Numbered from the stretch's first letter, positions 46,583-59,694 are shown. The stretch is DNA of 64,000 bases from Cristatella mucedo (GCA_009760855.2 WPIO01000049.1:2010001-2074000), one strand, 5' to 3'. Program-made: numbers and translations. Notes: a model not told the origin generated them from the sequence alone.

Positions 46583-47879
46583 CCATCATGTATGCATGAC
46601 TGAATATCGGCAGCAGTAAGCTATTGTTCAACGACTACAGCGCCTGCAACGGTACTGTGGCGATACTAAAAGACACTCGTTGGTAAGTATGGCGCAAACC
46701 TCTCAGTTGTCAAGGCATTGCTCATGAACTGCTGCAGTAAGTCCACGCTTGACTATAGAAATTGTAAATAAGTAAAAAGCAAAGTTGAATTGATTTCTTA
46801 TTTTTATGGAGAAAGTTATGTCACAGTAACTAGCAGACAATGCTGGGCCAGTATAACCCAGTAGAGTTACCTAAAAGAATATCAGGCTGCGTGTGGCGAT
46901 CGGCGGCATGAGTAAACGATGCGGACTTCGGTCATGGCCATCCATGCAGACCGCCGTCAAGGTTTACCAAGGGCAAGGCCGCGGCTCAATAGCGATGCCT
47001 ACTGAGGCTCGGTGCACTTGGTGGCTGAGCTCACCAGGGGCCGGCTGCCACACTGCCCTCCACATCTATTCTGCGAGCAAGTCCAGATGTAGATTGACCC
47101 TTCCTGCAAATACCTGGCAGGCCTTTGCCACTGCGGGTGCCTCGACGTGAGTAAACACTCGCATATTGCTACGCTCTCTAGCTGTTTTTAAAAGCGCACT
47201 GTTTGTACTTGCCATGCAGCTGATAACGAACCGCCAAGTAGTCGAAGGGCCCCGAGAACTGAAGCACCGAACAACGGCGTACAGTAGCGACCGGAGCACT
47301 TCTCTGTGTCTCCGATGAATATCTCGACTAAAATTGGCTGCAGTGAAAGCACACCTAAATTTACCCCGTAGAGATTGCCTTCGTCCGTATACGTCAGAGA
47401 CATACCGGAACTCGAGGAGTGGTAAGGCAGATTGGAAGCTGGACGCTCAATCTGGGCACAGGCTCTTTGTGGATTTGTTCCTTTCCAAACCATAGTATGT
47501 TGATCTTTTTTCCGCAGGTTCATTTTGCAAGCGGGATAGAAGCAGCACGTGGAAATAGATTGCTCTTGAGCGGTGTCGTTTGTGGTCTATAAAACGTAAT
47601 GCTGGTCTCTGAAACGTCTTACGAGTCATTAATTCCAAGCAACCACTTTCCAGACAAGAGTTTGAATAATTTATCGAATTCACATTAATGTAATTTATAT
47701 TTATTCTAATTTATATTAATCTAAATTGCACTAATTTATATTAACATCCTTCGGTGGATTCATGTAGCTACAGTGCCAATGAATTAGTTTCTGACTATAT
47801 GGTAATATAAAAACTCGGGCGTTTAGATGCACTAGAATTCTTAGAAATTGACACACATCTATAGAAGTAAAAAAATGTT
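46583..47879. other. no recognisable gene; AT-rich repeats at 47.68-47.75 kb
   Basis: TAATTTATATTAA-type segments recur three or four times at 47683-47745. ORFs of 60-110 codons near 47.1-47.7 kb show no motif. Confidence 0.4.
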
Positions 47880-48045
47880 AGCCGATTTAACAGCCTCGTT
47901 TGCATAGAGGCAGAGGAACGTTAGTAGAAATCACCACCGCTTGCATTTAGTAAAGTAAAGGATCGCTCAATGCCGGATTCGAAACCACAACCTCTGTCGT
48001 GAAGAGCGAGTACCTTACCTCCTCGGCTATCACGGCCGTAAGAGC
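47880..48045 (-). mobile_element. SINE2 copy
   Basis: TAGCCGATTTAACAGCCTCG, ATCACCACCGCTTGCA, CCGGATTCGAAACC, TCGTGAAGAGCGAGTACC, GGCTATCACGGCCG. Confidence 0.85.
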
Positions 48046-49819
48046 AACATTGAACATCTCACGGATGCGCTGGAGCGGTGGCCAGCCAGAATCGGCCATA
48101 TTATGACTGGCATTCATTATTCGCAGTTCCTGAATTCTAGCGGCTAGTAACCTATGATGCGATAAATTAGGCCGAAGTCGCACACAAGCCGACGCCAGGC
48201 AATAGGCAGTTGGTTGGGCTATCGCTGCTGGCATTGGAGTTTGAGCTGGTTTTAGCTCAAGGCCACGGAGCCGCAGGTGTACGTCGTTGCCTCTATTGAA
48301 CGCCTGCGGCCCTCCGCTGCTGTCAGATAGACTTCGATATGCTGTGGATAAGGACTCGCTATGCTACGGTGCGAGAGCTCGCCGTCGCTGTAGTTTCCGC
48401 AACTGTCGGCCTATCGGTGCGCATCGGCGCTGCTGCACCTACAAGTCACCAGTAGTGATACAAGGCTCAGGTGTCACCAGTGTTTTCCGCGTGTTGGCTG
48501 AGGCAAGCACTGCTACGGGGGCCATGTGTGCGGCTCAGTTCGGTCCGGACGTGGAAGCAGATAAAATCCGTCTGTGACAACTGCCGCCCTGGCCGGCCAG
48601 AGACGAAGAATGGTGAAAGTGAAGCAGCATTCGAACTGCAGCTACTACGTCATAGGCTACGGAACTTTGATGTCTTCTAGCTCAGCTAGCTGCCAAGAGT
48701 TAATAACTTCCTGTGGAATGTGGGCCCGTGGGCTAAAAGGTTTATGGCTATGATGAATTCAAATTTTTACAGAAGCAAAAGAGACAATACCATTCTCTTT
48801 ATTGTTATGTCTCTTTCAGCTGTCCTGACATCTCGTGTTCTGACGGCCTGCATCATTCCTCCCGATGTCACACATTGTGCATTCAGACGTTTTAGATCCT
48901 GACGTTTGAGGTTCTGCGTCCACAAGTCTTGATATCGTTACATTGTTCGTTTTATTCGTTCTGGACACTGTCCGTCTCTCTGATCGCTCTGGTCGCTGCA
49001 ACGTCTTAATCGTTGCTAGCAAGCCGGGTGGTCGTTAAGAATTCTGTTGAACGGCACGAAGCAGAGCGCGAGTCTGCAAGAGAATTTCCAGAGCCCCCGC
49101 TGCCCAGGACCTAGCCACCTTGACCTTGACCTTGAGTCGCGTGCAGGTGAAGTAGTGAAGCAGCAGGGGAGGAGAGAGAGTTGCTCGCGGGCTGCAAAGC
49201 GATTGGTGGCCACACGCGGCCGCGCGCACCGTGGCCACGCTCCACGCTTCTGCTTCCGATTAGATTGTTGCAGCATTAGGCTGGTTTGCCGCTTAGCTAT
49301 CCCACTGCGATTGCTGAAAGGCAGCACGGCTATTTGTGTACTGCATCTGGCCACGTCTGGCCACTGCTGCAGACGGACCAGCTTCCAGAGCTGTCTGCTG
49401 TAGATCGTCGCCACTAGCAGCTGCAAAGGATGAACGCTTAATAGCTGGCTACATCGTCCGGGCCGTTCCGTCAGGTTTCTTGCCGATTCGCGGATTTCGT
49501 GAGAAATACTGACTCGGGAATGTCGGGTATCGGGGCTCGGCAAGCGCCTGGCCGTACAGTCGATCCTAAAATTTATCGCGCTTAATCCGTTCCAGACTCT
49601 ACCGCGATAAATAAATTTCCGCAAAGTCGGATTCTTTATTTATAAATCAAATACTTTCGTAGTTAGAGCATATAAAACCTGTTTATGACTCTCTAAATAC
49701 GGTTTCTAACATTATTTGAACCCTCTGGATATGAAGTGAACCCTCTGGATATGATAGCACCATTTTAGTCACCATTACACTCGTTTTCCCCAAAATATTA
49801 GACAAAATAAGAGGAAATC
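48046..49819. other. no recognisable gene
   Basis: The longest frame (minus, 49016-49624) overlaps a plus frame in GC-rich DNA and shows no domain. A nested CTTGACCTTGACCTTGA run lies at 49119-49135. Confidence 0.4.
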
Positions 49820-49895
49820 AGACATATAGATGTTACATGTTAGACATATAGATGTTATAGACATATACATTATACTCAACATATAGATGTTACAA
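49820..49895. repeat. AT-rich minisatellite based on ACATATAGATGTT
   Basis: Four or five imperfect copies of GACATATAGATGTTA with spacers of 2-15 bp. Confidence 0.8.
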
Positions 49896-50553
49896 ACATC
49901 GTATTATTATTATTGTACATTTAATTGCACACACACGATTCTTCCGCACAAACACCAAGCTATAATAAAATAGTGCGTTTGGTGATGAAGCGAGTAAGAT
50001 AAAGAGATGTACAGCACAACAAAGAAGAGCAAGGTTACTGCTCCTCTGAAGGCGCGACTTCAGTGGGAGAGTCTTCAGGTGGTTCAGTATCGTCAACAGA
50101 TGCGTCGTCGTCTTATTCCGCGTTCCATGCGTACAGTAATTTTAATTTTAATTGTAACGCTGGGGTGTATAATTGACTCGGATAAACGAGCGCGCGCCGC
50201 TGTATAACTTTCACCATCTCGATTAACTTTTTAATGAGTGTAAAAGCGTGTTTCAAAAATTCGCAAAAGAGTCGAGCCACAAAACTCGAAGCGTGAACTG
50301 GCGAGGGACGACTGTACTGCGATGTAGCTGCTCAGGAAAGTAACTGCAGTGACCGCTAGCTAGCTCGAGGCGTCCAATACAAGTCACGTGATATGTGTCT
50401 GAAATGCGAGGTGTCTGGTACCTGCGTCAGTGGCGAACGAAATGACCGCTACTACCCAGAGAATATGCTCAGATCCAGGGGGAAATGTGACATCCATAGT
50501 GGCTCGTGTTTCGGCGCTGGGCACGAGAACACTTCGTGCCAGGTGGCCAGAGC
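49896..50553. other. no recognisable gene
   Basis: Unique-looking. The frames at 50.38-50.61 kb overlap on both strands without motif. Confidence 0.4.
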
Positions 50554-50627
50554 AGCTGTAGGCAGCGGCAATAGCTGCACTAGCTGTAGGCAGCGGCAAT
50601 AGCTGCACTAGCTGTAGGCTGCGGCAA
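50554..50627. repeat. 28-bp tandem repeat, 2.6 copies
   Basis: Unit AGCTGTAGGCAGCGGCAATA plus GCTGCACT at 50554 and 50582, and a partial copy from 50610. Confidence 0.9.
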
Positions 50628-51845
50628 AAGAGGACTGCTCTCGGCTGCCCTCGATGTTTTTGACCTTAAGTAGGATTTAAGCTTAAATCCGATTTTAATT
50701 TCAACCTTGCGAGCATTTAGATGCGGCAACCGCAAAATGGAAAAGCTTGGCTAAGGCTAGGCTAACGCCAAACAGACAGACGCGCCACTACCAAGACTCA
50801 TTAAATTCCTAGTCTATTATAACTTGCTTTATATCTTGGTATGCTGGACGTACTTCTCATTAAACCGTGCTAAGGAATTAGTTATGCTAACGTGCGGTTT
50901 TCAGTGAGTCGCCTAGAGTCCCAAGGTACTGCACAGCACATTAGCTAACATATTGGTGATCGCCAAGACACGGTAACGACAGAATACTCGACATAAACTC
51001 TTTTCTATGCCAAGGTACTTTGCAATAAACATAATTTTATTGTCTTAAATCAGTGTGTTTCCTCCTGCATTCTTTGAATTCAAGGAAAAATCTTTGAAAT
51101 AGCTAAATTGGATTAAGCGAAATCTGCGGCTCATAGCGAGAGTTTATAATGAGATTTTATAAAAATGAAGCGGGCCAAATTCTGACTGCACTGGTACCAT
51201 CGGAAAGAAGCCTGGGGCGCACAGCATCAGCATTATGTGGGCTTGAGGCTTTGTGGGAAGCTTGGTCTCATGTGACCTCGAAGGAAGTGCACTTGGTTGA
51301 GGCATGCACAGATGTGTGCGATAGGCACACAAAATTCTAGCGACTAACCGGTCCTAGTTGCTCCCTTGGTAATTTAAAAGCGATTTTTACTGCGAGATTC
51401 TTTCAGCTTTCGATTGTCAGGTTACAATTACAATTAGCAGGTTTGGCAAAATCTTTGCGTACTATCTCAGATGGGACATATTCTGGTCTGGAGGGGAATG
51501 GCCTGTGACCCAGTCCATGGTAAACCACGGCATGCGAGTTAGTCTAGGACACCTTATCCTCCCGGGGTATAATCTGGCCGAGACCAATACCCAGATTTAG
51601 TTCAGGCAGGGGTTATTTTTGCCTGCCACACTCTATACTGAAGTTGCTAATACCTTCAGTTGCTGGGCAGTAGCTCAATGTAAATCTGTGATTTCAACAT
51701 TCCCAGCTGCGTATCTGATGAGCTGGTAGCCCGTGGCCAAGAACGGAGCTAATGATGAAATCATGATGATGTGTTATTGATAGACTGCATAATTTCCGCT
51801 TGAATGAGCAAACAATAGACCATTCACGACGAGGGAATGAAGGCT
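50628..51845. other. no recognisable gene
   Basis: Unique-looking, moderately AT-rich DNA without supported ORFs. Confidence 0.4.
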
Positions 51846-51975
51846 ACAATAATCAGGCGGCACTTTACCTTAATTTAAAATGCCCTCAGGGCATATCGCA
51901 ACGTCAGTAGGGAGCGAGTTCAAGGCTGTGGAGCTAAAAACCGAAGGCACGGTCTCTGAACGGATCGTCTGCGTT
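51846..51975 (-). mobile_element. LINE-A remnant
   Basis: GGCATATCGCAACGTCAGTAGGGAGCGAGTTCAAGGCT, then AGGCACGGTCTCTGAA. These are the complement of the WNSLP / GDRAF region of LINE-A, heavily decayed. Confidence 0.55.
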
Positions 51976-53149
51976 TGCCTGTTTCCTCCTACGGGAAGTG
52001 ATGGTAGAGAGACCAGTGGCTGCTAGCTGCAAGCCGCAGTGAGCTACACTCGCGAGCTATTGAGAACTGCTTGAAAGATTGCACATGAATGAAGACAGAA
52101 TGTTGCGTCATCCCAATCGTGAAAATAAATTTATTTTTACCGATAGCCAATGCTCAACCAATTTAGATATTAAGAATATGTTTCGATTGCATTCAACACA
52201 GGTCTTGGAGCATTAGCATTAAATCGTCGCTGACTTCGTGGCTTTAGCCGAATCCTGGTGCGAAAGCAATGCCTCGATTCGCCTGCCTATTTTCAATTGC
52301 AATTAGCTTCCCAGCTGCAACTACTGTACCTGCTGTTGTCGGCGACCGAGAACAGTAAGCACTGCGCGACAAAGCTATGAGTTGCTGGTGCACATGACTG
52401 GAGAGGGATGACTACCAAATGAGCGGTCCGCTGCACCTTTGCTTGACACCCATGAGTTGATGAGCTCTTAAATATTTTGGCCGTCATTGCGGAAGGTCAG
52501 CCAGAGATGACGTTGACACAATCTCCTCAGAAAAAATCGATATAAAATGTACGCACGGTCCGCATTCACAGATGAGGAAAAATGACCTCGTGATGTCTGT
52601 AGCTGAGGGTGTAGTTGTTTTTTGTTAATCTTCCTTTTTCAAGTCGCCCAAGCAATTCCAAGCTCTCCCAGAGGCTTACTAAACATTAGCTATTTTGCGA
52701 CGTCGGCGTTCCCACATATCAAGCACTATTAATTTGTGCCATCGTCACCTCTCTGAATCACGAAACTAAACGAATTCCAAGAAACGGTGCACAAGCCGAA
52801 TGGTCTGAATGATCGTCGATCATATGACCTGACAATTTGTCAGCAGTCATTCGTCGCGATATCAAAACGAGGGCTCGTCCTACGCGGCCGTGGATATTGT
52901 TCCGTCATCATAGTTTATTTGAGGTTCGCATGTGAGAAGTGCTCAAAATCGAGCTCATAAGTTTAATAATGTTAGGCCACCATGTTTAAGGGCCGCAAAA
53001 GTTCGAAATGAACTGGCAATTCGGTAGCGAATGGTAGGCACTTGAGGAGAAATCGTGCAGCTGCTCATAATGCAGCTGTCTCGCGTGTTCTCGACTCTTG
53101 TGGGGCTCTAATTTCTCTCGAAACAATTGCTAATATTAACCATTCTCAA
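51976..53149. other. no recognisable gene
   Basis: Unique-looking sequence; no ORF longer than about 65 codons and no recognised motif. Confidence 0.4.
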
Positions 53150-53612
53150 AATATTTGAAAAACTAGGTTCCCGTTCAGGATTCATCCCTTTGGCGACAGG
53201 AGCTTTCGCTCTGCAGGTCCAAGACTGTGGAGCTCGCTTCCACAGTTCTTACGCAACGACAACTACTCTCCTGCTGCCGACTATGGCTCATCCTTTTCAG
53301 CGGTCCTGAGCTGCTACTTTCATACTACTCACTCCCTCAACTGCTCTCCTGAATCTGCTATGCTTCCCACTTTCTCTTTGTTGCGTGAGACAAAGTCTGT
53401 TGGCTACCGAATGCGTACCGAAAGCCGCTTAGGTTGTGAGTGGGCTATACAAAACTCTCATGCGTAACACCCACATAGTATTTATGACTTTGCGGAGTTA
53501 CAGGCGGAGATACATTACATCCCTTCAAAAGAGTTTAGGCTTCATGGTGACCTTCAGGGTGACGTTCATGTCGTTGTATGTAAAGGTCGTGCTCAACCCT
53601 AAAAAAAATCTC
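53150..53612 (+). mobile_element. LINE-B 3' end
   Basis: Starts near TTTGGCGACAGGAGCTTTCG and passes the SAGPRLWxSLPxFL region in a shifted frame (GGAGCTCGCTTCCACAGTTC). It continues through the 3' UTR with GAGACAAAGTCTGTTGGCTACC to CAACCCTAAAAAAAATCTC. The shared 3' end with the 42-kb copy defines the LINE-B terminus. Confidence 0.9.
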
Positions 53613-53993
53613 AACGTAAACATATTTGAGGTTGTTTATACCTGAGACGTGAGTTTTAGATTGAGGGCTTTTAGGAAAGTTTGATCTTGATGTTTCATAT
53701 TTCCATCAAGCTTTACAGAAAAGCGGTATTTGCGAATCCGCTTGCCGTTGGGCTGCTGAGATTGACACAAAATTACCCGTCTGCAGCGATGTTAGGCCTG
53801 GTATCTCGTTGCTTCAATAAATCTGCCAATCGGCTATTAATTTCTTCAACCTGCCGTGAACGGAGAAGTGGCTCGGATGCGAGTGGGAGCAACTTCACTG
53901 ATCACGGATGAACGGGGCGCTGACTGAAAGGATCGAGGCTAGGCAACTTGCTCCCAAACACAGAACAATTACAGTAAAATAAAATACAAATAG
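53613..53993. other. no recognisable gene
   Basis: Unique-looking spacer between LINE-B and LINE-A. Confidence 0.4.
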
Positions 53994-54903
53994 ATTTGCA
54001 TTTGTGACATCCCGTCCTGATTTCTGTAACTCACCGCTCGCTAGCCTATCGGCATGTACAATCAGGCACTTACAGCTGGTGCAAAACTCTGCAGCTAGGC
54101 TTGTCTGTCGTGAGCGTCGCGGTTGCCACATCACACCACTTCTCGCCGACCTGCACTGGCTACCAGTCAACCAACGGATCGACTTCAAGGTTTTGTCGCT
54201 CACGTTTAGGTTACCTCATCCTTTGGCTCCAGCCTGTCTCTCAGATCTACTCCCCCATCAGGCCAAGCATCGCTCCACCCACTTTTCGGAATCCGACAGT
54301 TTACCAATACCTCGTACAAACCTCAAATCTTTTGGAAACCGTGCATTTAGTTCGTATGCTCCCAAAGCCTGGAATTCACTCCCGACATGCGTCACAACTT
54401 CCCCTGACTTGACCACAATGCAAAAAAACTTAAAAGCCCGCCTGTTTAGGACAGCATTTAGTGGGTCCCTGTGATTGGTGAGCCGTGATGGCGCACTAGG
54501 TAAGGTGGTTGCTTTTCACGACCTCGGTCCCGATGTCGTGGGTTCTAATCCTGCGGTGGGCGATCCTTTATTGCCACTGCAAGCGGTGGCGATAACCTTA
54601 AAGGATCTTCTGTCGCTATACAAAAGAGGCTGTTAAATCAGCTAATATTTAATTTAATTTAATTCGTCCTTCATGTGCTTATGCGTGCTGACACTGTGCA
54701 TGCTGCCACTAACCACACTTGCATGCTGACCCTGTGCATGTCCCCCCTAACCATGTTGTTCATGTTGTTTATCAAGCATGTTATTTTACTCGCCATTCAA
54801 TCGCGTTTCCCTTCGCAGCAAATGTAAAGCGCCCAGCAAGAGATTGAGTTCTCTAAGGGCGCTTTATCAAGTTCATTATTATTATTGTTATTATTATTAA
54901 TAT
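53994..54903 (+). mobile_element. LINE-A, 3' portion interrupted by SINE2
   Basis: Open for 156 codons (54004-54474) covering TSRPDFCNSPLA, LVQNSAARLVCRERRGCHIT, LADLHWLPVNQRIDFKVLSL, PACLSDLLPHQAKHR and APKAWNSLPTCVTTSPDLTT. The 3' UTR is split at GTGATT/CGTCC by SINE2, then ends AGCGCCCAGCAAGAGATTGAG / TTCTCTAAGGGCGC and (ATT)n. Confidence 0.9.
54477..54664 (+). mobile_element. SINE2, full-length, nested in LINE-A
   Basis: The only plus-strand copy. GGTGAGCCGTGATGG head, B-box region GGTTCTAATCC (54541-54551), GCCACTGCAAGCGGTGG, TCTTCTGTCGCTATAC, GGCTGTTAAATCAGCT and a (TTTAA)n tail. Flanking LINE-A sequence is continuous across it, so both SINE2 ends are defined here (188 bp). Confidence 0.92.
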
Positions 54904-55019
54904 AATGTAAAGAGAAATTGCATCCCTATCTGAGAAAGATTGAAGTGAGTTGCATGCATCCGCAAAACTGCTGTTGCACTAGTTGAAAAATAAGTAAATA
55001 ATATAATAATAAGTAAATA

Positions 55020-55200
55020 AAAATACTAGCCGATTTAACAGCCTCTTTTTGTGTAGTGGCAGAAGAGCCTTAAAGGCTATCATCACCGCTTTGCAGCGGC
55101 CAATAAGGGATTGCCCACTGCAGGATTCGAAACCGTGACCTCGGGACCGAGGGTGCAAAGAGTCAACACCTTCGTCGTACCAATCGCGGAGCAAGCACTC
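55020..55200 (-). mobile_element. SINE2 copy
   Basis: TAGCCGATTTAACAGCCTC, GCAGAAGAGCCTTAAAGGCT, ACCGCTTTGCAGCGG, GCAGGATTCGAAACC, CCGAGGGTGCAAAGAG; the A-box end is decayed. Confidence 0.85.
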
Positions 55201-56574
55201 TACCTCTATCGAACTGGCATGGTGTAATATTTGTTAGATATTGGCACCTTGGAATATCATTGGGCTGCGGACTTGGTACGGGCTCTTTTCCCGACCGTCG
55301 CACGTGTCCGCCCGCCTGCGACGATGCTTTCGAATTGACTTCGGTTGGGGGTTCACTTTTGGCTCAACGGTCAGTCATTTCTTTCCGTGCAGTTGTGAGA
55401 TGCCTTTAGTGAGGCTTCTCCCGATGACTTTGAGGGTGCGAGATCGTACGAGATCGCTTCGAGTGGGCTTCTCGGATATGCACGAATGAAATCGATCCTA
55501 CTAGCTCCTACGCCGACTTACGTCCGAGAGGGCTCTAACAAGCGGCCGTCTAGCTGCCACTTGTTCGTGAACGACTGGAGCGGCCGGAAGGAGCATCCAT
55601 GTCTGGCACTGGCAAGGTTAGACCGGATCGTCTTCTGCTGCAGCTGCAGCCGGTAAGCGAGCGTCGGCTGCTGCCCTGCTGCTGACTAGTGCCTCTCTTT
55701 GGCCGCCCGCTCGGCAGCTAGCTCATTCCACTCGGGTGGGGGGCTCCTTACGCTTTAGCTGGAAAACAGCTGGCGCTCGCGCCTGCTTACAGTTAAGGAT
55801 GTAAGAGGAAATGCCTGGATGATGGCTGGGAACGAGTAGAGAGCGGCTGCGCGGAGAACTTGAACCCGGCGATTGCATTTCGGCTGCTTCCAGGCTCCAA
55901 CTGCAGCGTTGCTTTATCTCTTCCTCGCTAGACAGCGGGTGCTCGGTACTCCCGGTACGTCCATATTTTAGGCTCAGTAGCATGCAGCTATTAATCAGCC
56001 CGACTTAAACCGGCGGCGCTGAAACGCTGCGTCGTCGCCCATCGGATGAGCTGGCTCGCACACAAAAAATCAGAGCTAGATGCGATTTGTAATGATTGAC
56101 AGCGTTTTAACAGTCGGGGATTCCACGAGTACATTGCGGCTACGTGAGGTGCAACGCGGTGCTAGGTTTCCGTTTGCTGGTAAGTTGGTCGTGTTACAAA
56201 CGCCCTGTAGTGGCTCCGGCGCTCAAAAGCACAGCTCTCCTGTGACCAACGCCAGTCTTTGTAGACGTGTGACAGCGACTGATCCAGACTGAGGAAGCGG
56301 CTCGAAATGTGGCATGGGAGCCGTAGCTACTCCACTAATATATGCATCCGCTCCGGCGATAGCAGAGTACGACAGCCCAATAAAAACTCCCCTATTTGTA
56401 GGCAGCAAGTCCGCGTGATTTGACTCAGAGCAGCTAATTTGAGGGCCGCAGAGGATCTCATTTGTACAGTGCCAGCGATAGCTTACCACTCACATCAAAA
56501 TTACAGCTGTACTCTAATTACTTCAGAGGTCCAGCTATAATTTATAAAAGAAATATGTTATGACATATGGTATT
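55201..56574. other. no recognisable gene
   Basis: Unique-looking, moderately GC-rich. Frames of 70-90 codons at 55.24, 55.98 and 56.49 kb lack motifs. Confidence 0.4.
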
Positions 56575-56870
56575 CGTAATGATTATACTCCCAAAGCCTG
56601 GAACTCACTACCAACGCACGTCCCAACATCCCCTGACATAACGACATGTAAAAGGTACTTAAAACGCACGGGTATATAACAGCATCTGGTGGTTCTTCGT
56701 GATTCGTCCTTCGTTTGCATATACCTGCTTGCACTATGCCTGCTGCTTGCAGATGTTACTACCAAAAATTTGGTAATTATTTGCATGCAGCATCAATAAA
56801 GTACCTAGAGAAAGAAATTATTTTTCTCCGAGGGCTCTTTACGAATGTAAAAATATTACAATTATTAACT
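56575..56870 (+). mobile_element. LINE-A 3' end, diverged subfamily
   Basis: TCCCAAAGCCTGGAACTCAC, GTCCCAACATCCCCTGACAT, then CTGCTTGCAGATGTTACTACCAAAA as in the 9.9-kb copy. Tail hairpin ACCTAGAGAAAGAAATTA / TTTCTCCGAGGGC. Confidence 0.8.
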
Positions 56871-57294
56871 CCGGTACCTCTAATAATCTCTAGCCCTGTC
56901 ATGAACAGGATGGTGTAGCTTGTCGACATTTCAATAGGCGCGATCCATATATCGCTTGAAAGCAACTCGCAACTCGCTAATGCTCATCCATTCCTCATAG
57001 ATTCTCTGAGATTGAAGTTATTCTTCGCTGGTCTTTCAATAGAAGTGCCTCTTTCTTTTGAAACTGAAAATCAATTTCAATCAATAAAAAAATCGATTTA
57101 TGGCGACTCGGGTTAGCACTGCAAAAGAAAAACACCGAATAGTTTAAGCCAAGGCGGCACTGTACGGCTGTTTCTCTTCTATTTACGTCAGTATTTTCTA
57201 AAAGAAAATATTCAATCACTAGCGTGAACCGAAAATGCTGTGTCTTTAACGCTTGAATGAGTTGAGCTACAATTACGATAAAAAATAAATTCAT
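56871..57294. other. no recognisable gene
   Basis: AT-rich unique-looking DNA with several A runs. Confidence 0.4.
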
Positions 57295-58262
57295 ATACAG
57301 CTCTCAGGCAACCTAATCTCTCGCTAAGCACTTTGCATAGGCTGTAAGGGAACCCTGTCAAAGGACATGTTCCAAAGACATGTTCCAAATTTACCTCTCG
57401 CTAGACGACCACATCGGCTCCACAATCAAGTCTGCCTACTTTCAGATACATAACATTGCTAAAATTCGGGTTTTCTTGGATAGCGATACCACGTTTAAGG
57501 TGGTCCGTGCATTTGTGACATCCCGTCTTGACTTCTGTAACTCACTGCTTACTGGCCTACCGGCATGTGCAATCAGGCGATTACAGCTGGTGTAAAACTC
57601 TGCAGCTAGGCTTGTCTGTCGTGAGCGTCGCAGTTGCCACATCACACCACTTCTTGCCGACCTGCACTGGCTACCAGTTAAGCAACGTTTTCGACTTCAA
57701 CGTTTTGTCGCTCACTTTTAGGTCACTTCATTCTGTGGCACCAGCCTATCTCTCAGATCTACTCCCCCATCAGGCCAAGCATCGTACCACCCGCTTTTCG
57801 GAATCCGACAGCTTACCAATACCTCAAATGTACAAGCCTCAAATCATTTGGGGACCGTGCCTTCAGTTCGTATGCTCCCAAAGCCTGGAACTCACTCCCG
57901 ACTTGCGTCACAAAATCCCTTGACTTTACCCCATTTAAAAATAACTTAAAACACACCTATTTAGGACAGCATTTAGTGGGTCCCTGTGATTCGTCCTTCA
58001 TGTACTTATGAGTGCTGACAGTGTGCATGCTGCCACTAACCACATGTGCATGCTGACCCTGTGCATGTCACCCCTAACCATGTTATTCATGTTGTTTATG
58101 AAGTATGATATAATTCACCATTCAATCGCGTTTCCCTTTGCACCAAATGTAAAGCACCTAGAAAGAGATTGAGTTATCTGGGGGCGCTTTATCAAGTGCA
58201 TCATCATAATTATTATTATTATTATTAATGCAATTAGCGATAACACGTGCAGCATCAGCACG
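57295..58262 (-). mobile_element. LINE-A, old copy split by a younger LINE-A
   Basis: Minus tail AACCTAATCTCTCGCTAAGC at 57295-57356. A possible continuation GTGCAGCATCAGCACGTATG is at 58240-58262, after the plus-strand copy. Reading the two pieces as one element is an inference. Confidence 0.45.
57366..58229 (+). mobile_element. LINE-A, 860-bp 3' portion
   Basis: LSLDDHIGSTIKSAYFQIHN, FVTSRLDFCNSLLTGLPA, then after a stop SVVSVAVAT / LHWLP region, APKAWNSLPTCVT in a shifted frame, GAAAGAGATTGAGTTATCTG and (ATT)n. Confidence 0.9.
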
Positions 58263-59500
58263 TATGAGCACATTAATAGCAATAATAATAACAATACATT
58301 TGATATAGTACCCTTACAGAACTCAATATCTGCCTAGGCACTTTAAATTAGCTGCAAAGGAAGCACGATCGAATGGCTACATAAAGGACATTTCGCCGGA
58401 CCAGTGGATCCATTGAGGAGCAGGTGCGTTTTCAGCCTCTTTATATATGTCGTCAAATCAGGGGATACGGCGACGTCAGTCGGCACTGAATACCGAGATG
58501 TGGTAGCATGGGAATTCAAGGCACGGCCACCAGCGGATTTGAGGCTGATTAGATGCACAGCAACTTAATTCAGAAGAGAGTGTGATGCGTCAGCTCACTA
58601 GATTGGGAAGTAATTCGGGTAACTAGGCTGGAGTCAGAGAATGAAGGAACCTAAAAGTGATTGACCGAACATTGAAGTCGATGCATTGCTTGATGGGGAG
58701 CCAGTGCAGGTCGGCGAGGAGCTGTGCAGTGTTGTAGCTGCAACATCACGGCACACAAGTCTGGCAGCTGAGTTTCGCACTAACTATGAGCGCCTTATTG
58801 CACAGGCCAGAAGAACTTATGGGATTTAATCACACAAGTTGAGGTGGGAGGCACTAAAGCATGATGTGGTACACCTATCTAAGCCTGCCCATATTTGCGA
58901 AATCTTGCTTAGCTGAAAGTAGGCAGACTTAGATGTGGAGCTGATGTCGTTGCTTAGGGATAGGTCGCTTTGAAACAGCACACCTAGTTTCGCGCAGATG
59001 CTACAAGAAATATGCTGGCAGAGTCCATTTTGAGGGATAGGTTTTCCAAATTGTGAGTCATACTAAGTTTGCTCGTAGCTACTAATTTAGTTTTATCATC
59101 ATTCAACTCGAGGCATTTGTGTGCCACCTAAGTGCTAATGTCAGCAGTACATCCAAAGGGAATTGAGAGAGTTTACATTCTGAAAGGCAGGCAGGGATCA
59201 AAGCATAGGTACGGCTGTTCGTCATTTGCACAGAAGGGAGGGAAAGCCTAGATTGTGCCTGGGTGATTGCATTGGCCAGCACGAGAGCACACATTGCGAT
59301 GCGAAAAAGACCAAGGATAGGACCTAAGCCCTCGCAGTGCAGCAGCAGCCATGCCCAAGTGAGATGAGAGGCGCTCGAGAAAGGCTTACTGAACCGCGGG
59401 GTATCGAATTATACAGAAAGATTGAGCAAAACAAGCAGATAGACTTGATCTAAGTCTGCATTCCTGAGAGAGTCGTTGTACACCCGAAGCGCGGTTAATG
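58263..59500 (-). mobile_element. LINE-A, 1.2-kb 3' half, strongly decayed
   Basis: (AAT)n tail, CAATATCTGCCTAGGCACTTTA, then the complement of the WNSLP, LHWLP, RLVC and NLGV regions in order. It reaches the RT core (complement of the HCYADDTQ region near 59.2 kb and the LDxxAAF region near 59.45 kb). Most frames are closed. Confidence 0.75.
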
Positions 59501-59694
59501 TGGCCATTGAGTGCTGCAAGGAGTTCTCGTGTTTAGAGTTGTTTTATCACTTGGTTTTGCCTGCTGTATTATTTCAGACCCAAAATTCGTCGAACATCAG
59601 GTGAGGCCATTTCGTTGTGCCAGAGCCCAATCACTTTAGCCCGGAATCCCCAAATTTCTCTTCGGATTAGGTAAAAGGCGAGAGGAGGTAGGAG

